Assembly (NCBI GenBank): GCA_947453725.1
Contig: CANGHH010000006.1
Location: 186,001 to 250,000 of the forward strand
Length of the DNA stretch: 64,000 bases
Source of the DNA: Betaproteobacteria bacterium
GTDB taxonomy: Bacteria > Pseudomonadota > Gammaproteobacteria > Burkholderiales > Burkholderiaceae_C
Direction: 5' to 3'
The notes under the pieces were generated by a model. The model was given only the letters and a program-made list of their open reading frames with translations. It did no database searches and was not told the DNA's origin. The position numbers and the translations under genes are program-made. Shown in pieces: positions 35,735 to 43,382 of this stretch (the stretch's first letter is position 1; each line of letters begins with the position of its first letter).

Positions 35735-37370
35735 GAAGGCCTCCGCTCTCGGCCGACACGGCCAGCCCGTCGGCCTCCAGCAGTTCGATGGAATGGCCAG
35801 GCGACGCGCCCACGCCCACGGTCAATTGGAAGATCTTGCCGTGAAGCAGCGGGTACTTTCCCAGCCGCAGGTCCTGCAGCAACGAGTCGAGCGTCTGCAC
35901 GGGGTCGACCGAGCGCAGGCGACGGATCAGGTCGGCCAGCGCGTCACGATCGGCGTCGCAATCGGCATCGAGGAACTGATCGTGCTCGTCGGTGAAGGAC
36001 GAGAGTTGCTGCACCGGCGTGCCGGTGTTTTCACCGGCAGGGATGTACAGGGTGCCGTCGTGGCACACCCCGTCGTCGATGATCACGGCCTCGTCCTTGC
36101 CGACCCGGATCCGGACGGCCTCGCAGAGGATCACGTCGGGCCAGACCCAGCGTCCCTCCAGCGCGGTGCGCACCCGTTCTTCCACAGCCTCGACGTGCGC
36201 GCGCTCTTCTTCGAGAAAGCGCACGTGGCGCTGCGCCCAGTGGTCGTGATGCAGGCCGATCCAGTCGAACACCAGATAGCCCTTGCTGCGGGCCAGCATC
36301 CAGCGTGCGCCGTTGTCGTCCCCGACGCAGTCGAGAGCGACCAGCCGCACCGCGCCGCTCTCGATCTCGCTGCGTGTCGGCGCGGCGGCCACTTGCTGGA
36401 CGAAATCGCGTGAACCGTGGTCGTCCTGGATCGGATAGCCCACGATCGCGTCGCACAGCTCCGTTGGTAACACGTCCATGTCGTTCAGCAGGTCCAACTG
36501 CCCCCAGCCGCGCATCACCGAGTAGTAGGTCTCGACGAAGCGCTCCGGCGACAGCCGGGTCCTCGCGATCTCCAGCGTGTTGCGCCAGCAGGCTTTCAAC
36601 TCGGCGTCGATGCGCTTGCGCTGCACGTCCTCGTCGATCAGCTTGTCGCGGTCGGGCAGCCGAGCCATGAACTGGCGCGAGTCCAGATGCACGACGTTGA
36701 GTTCGTCGCGCAGGCAGTACGTCGGCTTGAGGACGCAGAAGCCCTGCAGGAACACCATCGTCTCGTGGCTGTACTTGCCGTCGAGCGTGCCCGCCAGGTG
36801 CACCGCACCGATGGGGCTGGCCTGCGTGGCCAGGTGCCCTTCGGCCAAGGGCCGCTTCAGCGGCTGGCCGTTGAACAGCACGGCCACCGGGAACCCCAGG
36901 CACAGCTCCTCGACACGCGTGCCCAGGTCGGGCAGGTCGACGCCGTGCAGTTCCACGCGGGTGCCGTTGATCGCCTCGCACTCAGGAACCTGCTCGACAG
37001 TGATCAGCGCCCTGGCGAGCGCGGCTTCGGTGTCGATGTCGACCCGCTGGCCGCCCGAGGTGACGACACAGCGCGTGGCCGCGTACAGGCACTTCGAGAA
37101 GCCGACACCGAACGGGCGCTCTTCGGCAGCGGTCGCCGCGTCCCAGCCCGACTCGTGAAAACTCAGCAGCTTCTGGAAGTCCTCCAGGCCGCAACCGTCG
37201 TCGTGGACGCTCAGCACCTGGGTCGCCGCGTCGTAGTGGATCTCGATGCACGTCGCGCCGGCGCGACGTGCGTTCTGCAACAGCTCGGAGACGAGCGTGA
37301 AGCGGTTGGTGAAGGCGTAGCGCTGGTTGCGCAGTGCGCCTTCCTCGTTGATTCGAACCTGAATCTGCAT
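35721..37370 (-). CDS. GHKL (Hsp90-like) ATP-binding protein (549 aa)
   Basis: The N-terminal ATPase fold shows the N box 'VSELLQNARRAG' (E29, N33), G1 'VHDDGCGLEDF' near 56-64, and G2 'RPFGVGFSKCLYAATR' near 85-100. This is the Bergerat fold of Hsp90, MutL and gyrase. The remaining 400 residues do not match a known partner domain by eye. The ATG at 37370 has GGAG at good spacing; the in-frame ATG at 37382 does not. Hsp90-like proteins of this kind are frequent in ICE backbones beside primase and DUF932 genes; their function is unknown. Confidence 0.78.
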   Translation of the reverse strand: MQIQVRINEEGALRNQRYAFTNRFTLVSELLQNARRAGATCIEIHYDAATQVLSVHDDGCGLEDFQKLLSFHESGWDAATAAEERPFGVGFSKCLYAATRCVVTSGGQRVDIDTEAALARALITVEQVPECEAINGTRVELHGVDLPDLGTRVEELCLGFPVAVLFNGQPLKRPLAEGHLATQASPIGAVHLAGTLDGKYSHETMVFLQGFCVLKPTYCLRDELNVVHLDSRQFMARLPDRDKLIDEDVQRKRIDAELKACWRNTLEIARTRLSPERFVETYYSVMRGWGQLDLLNDMDVLPTELCDAIVGYPIQDDHGSRDFVQQVAAAPTRSEIESGAVRLVALDCVGDDNGARWMLARSKGYLVFDWIGLHHDHWAQRHVRFLEEERAHVEAVEERVRTALEGRWVWPDVILCEAVRIRVGKDEAVIIDDGVCHDGTLYIPAGENTGTPVQQLSSFTDEHDQFLDADCDADRDALADLIRRLRSVDPVQTLDSLLQDLRLGKYPLLHGKIFQLTVGVGASPGHSIELLEADGLAVSAESGGLHARS

Positions 37371-37447
37371 GACATGCTCCATGTGTGGAGGCGGGCCCCG
37401 GCCCCAGCGGGATGGGCCCGCCGGATGGGGGGAATGGACGAATTCGG

Positions 37448-37786
37448 TCAGCCGTGTCGGCGAACCGGTGGGGTGAACAACTGGCCGGCGGCCTGGGCCT
37501 CGACCAGGCTGTGGTCCAGGAACTCCCAGACCTGCAGGTGCTGGGTGCTCACGACGCGGCCATGCGCGTCGAGCCGCTCGACCTTCAGGCCGCTCGGGTG
37601 CGTTCTTTCGCAGAAGCTCACCCGGTAGACGAGCCAGTCGGCGCCGGAGATGACAAAGGTGCGTCCGGCCTGGCCGGTGAGCACTTCGCTTTCCTTGACC
37701 AGGTACTCGATGTCTTCCGGGGCCTGCACGGTCAGCAGGCGTGGCGCATCGGGACCGATGCGCAGGGCATTCGTGGACGTGAACAT
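37448..37786 (-). CDS. hypothetical ICE protein (112 aa)
   Basis: No family recognised. Starts at an ATG with AAGGAG 6 bp upstream, which argues for a real gene. The fold appears mixed alpha/beta ('FVISGADWLVYRVSF', 'HLQVWEFLDHSLVEAQ'). It lies in the minus-strand maintenance operon between the 189-aa gene and the GHKL gene. Confidence 0.65.
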   Translation of the reverse strand: MFTSTNALRIGPDAPRLLTVQAPEDIEYLVKESEVLTGQAGRTFVISGADWLVYRVSFCERTHPSGLKVERLDAHGRVVSTQHLQVWEFLDHSLVEAQAAGQLFTPPVRRHG

Positions 37787-37846
37787 GAACAACTCCTTGA
37801 ACGGGATGGGCTGGCGCTGCGGCGCCGAGCCCGGGTGGGGAAGGGA

Positions 37847-38413
37847 TCAGGCGAACAGGTCGCCTTGCACGGACATCTGCTTGAGCTGCTCGTTGATCCA
37901 CTGCGGATTTCTGGCCAAGCGGGCCTCGACCCACTCGGGGTTGCCGGCCACGGCACTGCGCACCCACTCGGGGTAGCGCTCCAGGGTGGCGTTGAGCCAG
38001 GCCTTCAGGCCATTTCGGATGCGGTCGCGCACCTCTTCGGCGTCGACGAGGCCGCAGTAGGCGATCGGCGACAGCGGGCTGCAGCCGACGACGCGCAGGC
38101 AGCTGACGAATGAGAACGGCGCTGCGTCCTTCTCGCGCTCGGTGAACACCCAGCGCAGGGTGTCGAGCTTCTCTTCCAGCGGCGTGGCCGGGTCGGCCAG
38201 GTGCCGCACTTCCTGCAGCAGCCGCCAGTGCAGGAAGACGATGTCGTCTTCGCTCCACTCGACGACTGCTGCCTCGTCGTCGGGCAATGCCTCATCGGCG
38301 ATGCCGTCGGGGCGGGCGGTCGGGTGCTGTGGCGAGACCCCATGGAAGGGGTGGAACCGATGCCCAGCGGACTCTGGGCGGAATGCTCCGGGGGATGCGT
38401 AGACTTGCAGCAT
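37847..38413 (-). CDS. hypothetical ICE protein, first gene of the maintenance operon (188 aa)
   Basis: Unrecognised. The C-terminal third repeats an 'YPEWVRSAVAGNPEWVEARLARNPQWI'-type pattern (cited by its elements PEWV, PEWV, PQWI), a short helical repeat with conserved tryptophans. The ATG at 38413 has GGAG 9 bases upstream, unlike the alternative ATG at 38425. It heads the operon running to the primase. Confidence 0.65.
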   Translation of the reverse strand: MLQVYASPGAFRPESAGHRFHPFHGVSPQHPTARPDGIADEALPDDEAAVVEWSEDDIVFLHWRLLQEVRHLADPATPLEEKLDTLRWVFTEREKDAAPFSFVSCLRVVGCSPLSPIAYCGLVDAEEVRDRIRNGLKAWLNATLERYPEWVRSAVAGNPEWVEARLARNPQWINEQLKQMSVQGDLFA

Positions 38414-38967
38414 CGTTGACTCCATGGAAATTCAGGAGGCAACGCGCACCACGGGCGGGGGCGAGTGCCCCCAGGGGGTGACGAACAACCGGCGCTGAGA
38501 CCGGCGATATGGGAGGGTGACTCCAGGGCTGGCTTGGCTTGGCGGCGTGAACCGCCTTGATCGGTGCGCCAGCTACCGATCGAGGAAAGCCTTGGAGGGA
38601 AGGGCGCGGCGACAACGCGCAGCCCTTGCCTCGAAGGCTGGCTTCGACGGCGAGCGAAAGACAGGGCACCGGCGACGGTGCCGTCAGGCTCGGAGCACGG
38701 TGCGACCGCGTGAAGACCCCGGGTGGGACCTCACAGGCTTCGCAATCCATGCGTCAGACAGAAAACTCCAGGGCTTGCCTTGTTTGAATGCAGGGCCAGC
38801 TGCTGCATGACGCAAAGGTAGATCGGCGCGAGCACGAGGTCAATGCCGAAACGCCGACGATCCGGGCCTGATCCCGAAAGCACCCAGAGTTGCCGGCCAT
38901 ATCGCGTGGCGATTGCGCACGGTGATCGGGAAGATGGCTCCGACCACCGCCTTTGCAGGAGCACGGC
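38414..38967. promoter_or_regulatory. divergent non-coding region with hairpins and repeats
   Basis: More than 550 bp between divergent ICE genes. It contains a perfect hairpin GGGGGC-GAGT-GCCCCC (38457-38472), the core repeat CTCCAGGGCT (38521-38530) followed by a GGCGG/CCGCC hairpin (38541-38556), and the 15-mer at 38761-38775. I see no credible gene. Promoters for both directions and long structured leaders are likely here. Confidence 0.5.
38761..38775 (+). repeat. 15-mer repeat, copy 2
   Basis: gaaaactccagggct is identical to 34518-34532 and lies about 190 bp upstream of the DUF1845 gene. No long element surrounds it, so it is more likely a regulatory word than part of an insertion sequence. 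Confidence 0.5.
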
Positions 38968-39723
38968 ATGCCGGACATCGAGATCGTCAAGTTGGACCAG
39001 GGCGGCGTCAATGCCCGCATCCTCGCGAAAGAGGCCAAGGTCGATTTCCGGCGCGTCGAGGCGGCCAGCCTGAAGATGCCCACGCGCTTCACGAGCGCCG
39101 AGGGCAAGCGCTCCTTCGTGCGGATGTTCAACACGCTGCAACTCAACACGCACTTCATCTCGGTGATCGCGCGCACCCGGTTGGACCACGACGACATCGG
39201 CAAGATCGAGGCGGCGATCCGGGCCCAGATGGATGCCGCCACCGCCAACCTGAACAAGGCGATCGACGGTGCGGAGGCACTCTTCAAGGCCCATGGCATC
39301 ACCAGCGCAGCGTCCTACGACACCGTGCCGCTGGACGTCGAGGTCCACGTGCTGTCGTCTGCCAGCAGGCGCTTCCTGGAGGTGCTGGGCAAGCTCGACC
39401 AACTGATGCCGCTACTGCAGACGCTGGAGATCCACGAGGTGATCACGGCGCAGGCCGTCGACATCCAGCGTGCGGGTCTGAAGCGCCAGGTGCGCGACAT
39501 CGCCAACGGCGCGCGTAACTTCGCGATCGGGCTGCGGCGGCGCATGAACGCCCTGGATGCGCGCAACGGCGAGGCGGCGCGGGAGGACGTCATAGACGCC
39601 GAAACGGAGCAGGCCCCTGAAAGTTCGACGGAGGCCGACGGCTACTTCATCCGCGAAGCCGTTGCGGCGCCGATGGTGACGTCGGAGCCGGCAGCAGAGG
39701 TGCCCGTCGCCGTCGAGGAATAG
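38968..39723 (+). CDS. DUF1845 / PFL_4669-family ICE protein (251 aa)
   Basis: Matches the integrating-element family with 'FNTLQLNTHFISVIARTRLD' near 50-70, a helical 'IRAQMDAATANLNKAIDGAE' region and 'VLGKLDQLMPLLQTLEIH'. Members include AcaB-type regulators of IncC and related elements, so a DNA-binding regulatory role is possible. The start is the ATG at 38968 with AGGAG 6 bp before; the upstream TTG at 38953 overlaps that site. The C-terminus is acidic and disordered. Confidence 0.8.
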   Translation: MPDIEIVKLDQGGVNARILAKEAKVDFRRVEAASLKMPTRFTSAEGKRSFVRMFNTLQLNTHFISVIARTRLDHDDIGKIEAAIRAQMDAATANLNKAIDGAEALFKAHGITSAASYDTVPLDVEVHVLSSASRRFLEVLGKLDQLMPLLQTLEIHEVITAQAVDIQRAGLKRQVRDIANGARNFAIGLRRRMNALDARNGEAAREDVIDAETEQAPESSTEADGYFIREAVAAPMVTSEPAAEVPVAVEE

Positions 39724-40168
39724 CCGCAGGCAAGGTCCGCCACGCGCAATCGGCGGTCTTTCCCGGTGGTTTCGGTGGCAACCTTCGAGGACCTCTTGCT
39801 GCGACCCAGGAGATTGAATACGGTGTAGCCAGGTTCCACGCCGTCGGCGCCTGCTGTAGGTGACCGGAGCCCCGCCCGCAGCCCGGGCGGCGTCGCAGTC
39901 GATACCTGCCTCTTGCACCCCGACCCGCGTGCGTCTCGAACTTCGGCAGACGCACTGCAGGATCGCAAGACATCGGACTCAGCAGGTTGCCCAGCGTCAC
40001 GACGCGTGTGGCACCGTCAAGTGCAAACCACCACGCCGCGACTCCGGGACGCGCGCGGCGTGCCGTCGAGTTCAGCGTTCCCCATCGGCTCGCGCCAACC
40101 TGACCTAGTGCGGCCGCGACAGAGCAGGTCATGACCTTTGCCGGCCCACGCCGGGACGAGGCTCGATC
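39724..40168. other. intergenic region between the DUF1845 and alpA genes
   Basis: Apart from a possible hairpin at its left end (39737-39756), I see no gene, repeat or clear promoter. The alpA promoter is presumably in the right half. Confidence 0.4.
39737..39761 (+). terminator. weak candidate terminator after the DUF1845 gene
   Basis: CCGCC (39737-39741) pairs with GGCGG (39752-39756) and is followed by TCTTT. The stem is short and the T run interrupted, so this is only a candidate. Confidence 0.3.
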
Positions 40169-40420
40169 GTGCACGACACACTCTCCATCGCCGCGACGAC
40201 TGCGGCCACCGGCGCACCGGCGCCGAATCTCAAGTTGCCCGACACCGGTTTCCTGCGTCAACCGCAGGTGCTGGCGTTCGTTCCCATCTCCAAGTCGACG
40301 CTATGGCGCCGCGTCCAGGCGCGCACCTTTCCGGAACCCGTGAAGCTCTCCGAGCGGGTGACTGTGTGGCGTGCCGAGGACATCCGACAGTGGATCGAGA
40401 AACAAGGCATCTCGGTCTGA
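40169..40420 (+). CDS. AlpA-family regulator / excisionase-like protein (83 aa)
   Basis: The MerR-like winged helix of AlpA/Xis proteins is clear: 'FLRQPQVLAFVPISKSTLWR', 'RTFPEPVKLSERVTVWRAED' and 'IRQWI'. The start is a GTG, with GAGG just upstream. In P4-like and ICE contexts AlpA activates integrase or excision genes. Its neighbour downstream is a recombinase-like gene. Confidence 0.87.
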   Translation: MHDTLSIAATTAATGAPAPNLKLPDTGFLRQPQVLAFVPISKSTLWRRVQARTFPEPVKLSERVTVWRAEDIRQWIEKQGISV

Positions 40421-40761
40421 TACACGCAGCAAGGCCTCGGCATCGAAGTTACGCGTGTGGACACCAATCGGACACGTCCTGCGAACAGGTTGCCCGCAGA
40501 GTCGATGCTGCGTGCGCTGTTCGCTGAGCCTCGACAGCACGTGTGCCCGCGCGCAGCCGGGCCGATACGCAGGCCGGCGAGTCACACCTGTCACCAACGA
40601 TGACATCGAGACATCTTGTTCAAGCGTTAGCAGCACAGCGCCGCCAGTTGGACCGATGACGAAATCCCCCGCGCGATCGGCCGATTTCCGGTGGCGCCCG
40701 GGATGCGCGGTTTCGATCCTTCAGGCTGGCGGCGTGCGAGTCTTCAAGGGAGAACAACATC
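40421..40761. other. intergenic region upstream of the recombinase-like gene
   Basis: About 340 bp without a supported gene. It may hold the promoter of the downstream gene. A GGGAG run 10 bp before the next ATG is the likely ribosome binding site. Confidence 0.4.
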
Positions 40762-41703
40762 ATGGAAGACGATCCGGAGATCACCAGGCACCGCGAAAAC
40801 GCAGGCCATTCGATCCAGATGCTGCGATCGGTCGTCGACGGCGCCACCTACGAGGCCGTCGCGCTGCAGTTCGGGATCTCTCGGACCGCAGTCGAACGTC
40901 GGATCAAGTCGATCGCCGTCCAGTTGACCCAGGAGGTCGGTGTGGACGGGCTCAAGGAAGAGGGCGCCGCCTTCGTGCGCCGCCTTCGATTGCGCCGGGA
41001 TGCGATCCTGGTGGCGCTGGATCAGTTCATCCCCGTCGCCCCTTCCGGCGAGCGACCGGCGCGGGTGCTGTCGGAGGCGGAGGTGGCCCAGGGCGCGACC
41101 CGCATCAAGGGGCGCGCATCACGTACCTGGCACGACCTGTCGCTGTACTACCTGTTGTTCGCGACCGGTCTGCGCCCGCTCGAGGTCGCGCGGCTGGAGG
41201 TTCGCGACTACATCCTCGTCGACGGAAGCGTCTGCCGGGAGTCGGAGTTGCGGGACAGCACGGCGATCAACGGCAAGTCCCGCCCGCTGTACTTCATCAA
41301 CAGCCGGCTCGACGAGGCGCTGGACGCGTACTTTCAGGAACGTTTGAAGAACGGACACGGTCTTGGAACGCCGGACCACTACCGGGGGCTGGATCCCGAC
41401 AGTCGGTTGTTCCTCGGGCCGACAGGTGAGCCTTACCAGATCACGCCTAACGGCGAGCCCGGGCAGAAGAGGCATGTGTGCCGCGCGGTGCTGGAGATAT
41501 ACCGGAAGCTGTTCCGATATGCGGACATCAAGGGGCTGTCCACGCAGTCGGCGCGGCTTACGCTGATGTCCAGGATGTACGCCCGCGGCGCCGACGAGGA
41601 CCAGGTCGGCGTGATCCTGGGCATTGCCGACCGCAGCGCGGTGCGGGAGCAACTGCCCCGGCCGAAACCCATGTTGGCCGAACTGCTCGACGAGGTGATC
41701 TGA
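40762..41703 (+). CDS. tyrosine-recombinase-like protein lacking the nucleophile (313 aa)
   Basis: Residues about 20-50 look like a helix-turn-helix ('EAVALQFGISRTAVERRIKS'). The C-terminal half resembles a tyrosine recombinase: 'YYLLFATGLRPLEVARLEV' near 128-146 gives the first catalytic arginine (TGLRxxE). The second box reads 'LSTQSARLTLMSRMYARGAD', then 'VGVILGIADRSAVREQLPRP'. The usual H-x-x-R histidine, the late His/Trp and the tyrosine are missing. It is therefore more likely a DNA-binding regulator derived from an integrase than an active recombinase. It lies between alpA and the DUF1173 gene. Confidence 0.7.
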   Translation: MEDDPEITRHRENAGHSIQMLRSVVDGATYEAVALQFGISRTAVERRIKSIAVQLTQEVGVDGLKEEGAAFVRRLRLRRDAILVALDQFIPVAPSGERPARVLSEAEVAQGATRIKGRASRTWHDLSLYYLLFATGLRPLEVARLEVRDYILVDGSVCRESELRDSTAINGKSRPLYFINSRLDEALDAYFQERLKNGHGLGTPDHYRGLDPDSRLFLGPTGEPYQITPNGEPGQKRHVCRAVLEIYRKLFRYADIKGLSTQSARLTLMSRMYARGADEDQVGVILGIADRSAVREQLPRPKPMLAELLDEVI

Positions 41704-41803
41704 CGGCGCGGCTCCGATCGCGAAAGAGGCGCGATTTTGTCGCTGATACGGGTGGCACCCGCCCCCGCGCATGGAAGGATGTCGGAACCAGGAGGGCGTT
41801 GCC

Positions 41804-43018
41804 ATGGACCTGCACCGATTTGCGGTCGACGGGCGCGTCATCGGTGCGGACGACGTCCAGCTGCAGGACGCGCTGGCCCGTGCCTACCAATCGCCCTCGC
41901 GTCCGCGTTGCCTATGTGTTCCCGGCGGCGTCGAAATGTACGTGGCCCGCCACCGTCAGTACGTGATCAAGCGGATGCCCGACACCGGGGACCGGCATCA
42001 CCCCGGATGCCCGTCGTTCGAACCTGAGGCCAGCCAATCCGGGCTCGGCGAGTTGGTCGGCCAGGCCGTGATCGAGGTCGAACCCGGGCGGGTCGAACTA
42101 CGGGTCGACTTCCCGTGGGAGCGCATGACGGGTCGGTCGGTGGCGCGCGGCGAACCCGCGGAGCCGGCCGAAGTTGCGCAGCCACGCCGGCGCATGAGTC
42201 TTCGTGCGCTGATGCACTTCCTGTTCGAGCGGGCCGGGTTCAATCGGTGGAGTCCGGCCATGGAGGGCAAGCGCAATCAGGGCGTGCTCCACAAGTACCT
42301 GATGGAGGCGGCCGAGGATGTTCTGGTCAAGGGCACCGCGCTGGGCGAGAGGCTGTACGTCCCGGAGCCGTTCAGCGAGCAACGGAAGTCAGATGCTGCC
42401 CAGCGCCGGCGCGCCAAGCTCGCGGTCCTGTGCCCGCACGACGGGCACTGGCCGCTGGCCGTCGTGCTGGGCGAGTTCAAGGTGTGTGACGACACGGCCT
42501 TTGGCAAGCGGATCTGGATCAGGCACATGCCGGATGTGCCACTGCTGGCCTCGAGTCGGCTGTGGGAGCGCACCGAGCGTGTCTTCGGGTCGCTGTTCGA
42601 GGCACGCGATGCCGACACGGGCGTCGGGGTTCACCTCATGATGGCGGCCCTCATCCGTGCCCGCAGGGAGCAGACCTACGAAGTCGAATCTCTGAGCTTG
42701 ATGCTGACCAGCGAACACTGGATACCGGTGGAGGGCGTGCACGAGCTGCCACTCATCCAGGTGCTGGTGGCGCAGCAGCGTCGATTCGTCAAGCCGCTGC
42801 GCTACGACGCAAGGAGCGTCTCGGGGTTTGCGAATGCGTTGCTGCTCGATGCTGGCCCATCTGCCTTGCCGCTGCATCTGATCAGTCCGTTCATGAGTCC
42901 GGAGGAGCGCGCTGCCAAGGAGCGGGCGATTGCGGCTCGTGGCACGGAGGCCTGGGTGTGGCGCACCGAGGACGTGATGCCGCCGTTGCCAGCGGTACTG
43001 ACAACGAATCCGCGATGA
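41804..43018 (+). CDS. DUF1173 family protein (404 aa)
   Basis: Matches DUF1173 proteins of ICEs and large plasmids: 'CLCVPGGVEMYVARHRQYVI', 'IKRMPDTGDRHHPGCPSFEP', then 'NQGVLHKYLMEAAEDVLVKG' and 'LYVPEPFS'. The early cysteines and histidines (CLC near 32, HHPGC near 61) may bind metal. Function is unknown. The ATG at 41804 is preceded by AGGAGG at good spacing; an upstream ATG at 41771 has none. Confidence 0.83.
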   Translation: MDLHRFAVDGRVIGADDVQLQDALARAYQSPSRPRCLCVPGGVEMYVARHRQYVIKRMPDTGDRHHPGCPSFEPEASQSGLGELVGQAVIEVEPGRVELRVDFPWERMTGRSVARGEPAEPAEVAQPRRRMSLRALMHFLFERAGFNRWSPAMEGKRNQGVLHKYLMEAAEDVLVKGTALGERLYVPEPFSEQRKSDAAQRRRAKLAVLCPHDGHWPLAVVLGEFKVCDDTAFGKRIWIRHMPDVPLLASSRLWERTERVFGSLFEARDADTGVGVHLMMAALIRARREQTYEVESLSLMLTSEHWIPVEGVHELPLIQVLVAQQRRFVKPLRYDARSVSGFANALLLDAGPSALPLHLISPFMSPEERAAKERAIAARGTEAWVWRTEDVMPPLPAVLTTNPR

Positions 43019-43382
43019 CGCACGCGCCACTGCCGCGCACACGCGTCTCGCACCTGTCCCTTCAAGATTGCTGCCTCTGCTGAGCCAACGGCCCCAGAGG
43101 GAGCCGGAACGTGAATGACCGGTCTTCGAAGTCACGACGACCGACTCCCGACCCCGAAATGCTAGTCGCCTCTCAGATTTCGAAGCCGAACAGCTGTCGT
43201 TCGCGGGACCGGGCGGCCGATGAGGCCCTTCTGGATGTGGCAGGCAGGTCAGACTGGCGGCCGACTTGCTTGTACTGGCCGGGGTGCGTCGCTGCGGCCC
43301 AGGTCAGGCCAACCTCCTGAACAACACTTCGGACAAGCCACTCTTGCGAATGCATTGCAGATTGAAGCGCGTTGGCGTTGAA
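43019..43382. other. junction between the ICE backbone and Druantia
   Basis: Convergent ends of the DUF1173 gene and druE. No gene, hairpin or insertion-sequence end was identified with confidence. Confidence 0.4.

Noticed and set aside
37371-38258. N-terminal extension of the GHKL protein to 845 residues
   Set aside because: The extension crosses two other genes, is arginine-proline rich, and the ATG at 37370 has its own ribosome binding site.
43111-43355. Small frames at the DUF1173/druE junction
   Set aside because: Both strands have 60-70 codon frames with no motif or good start signal; not supported as genes.
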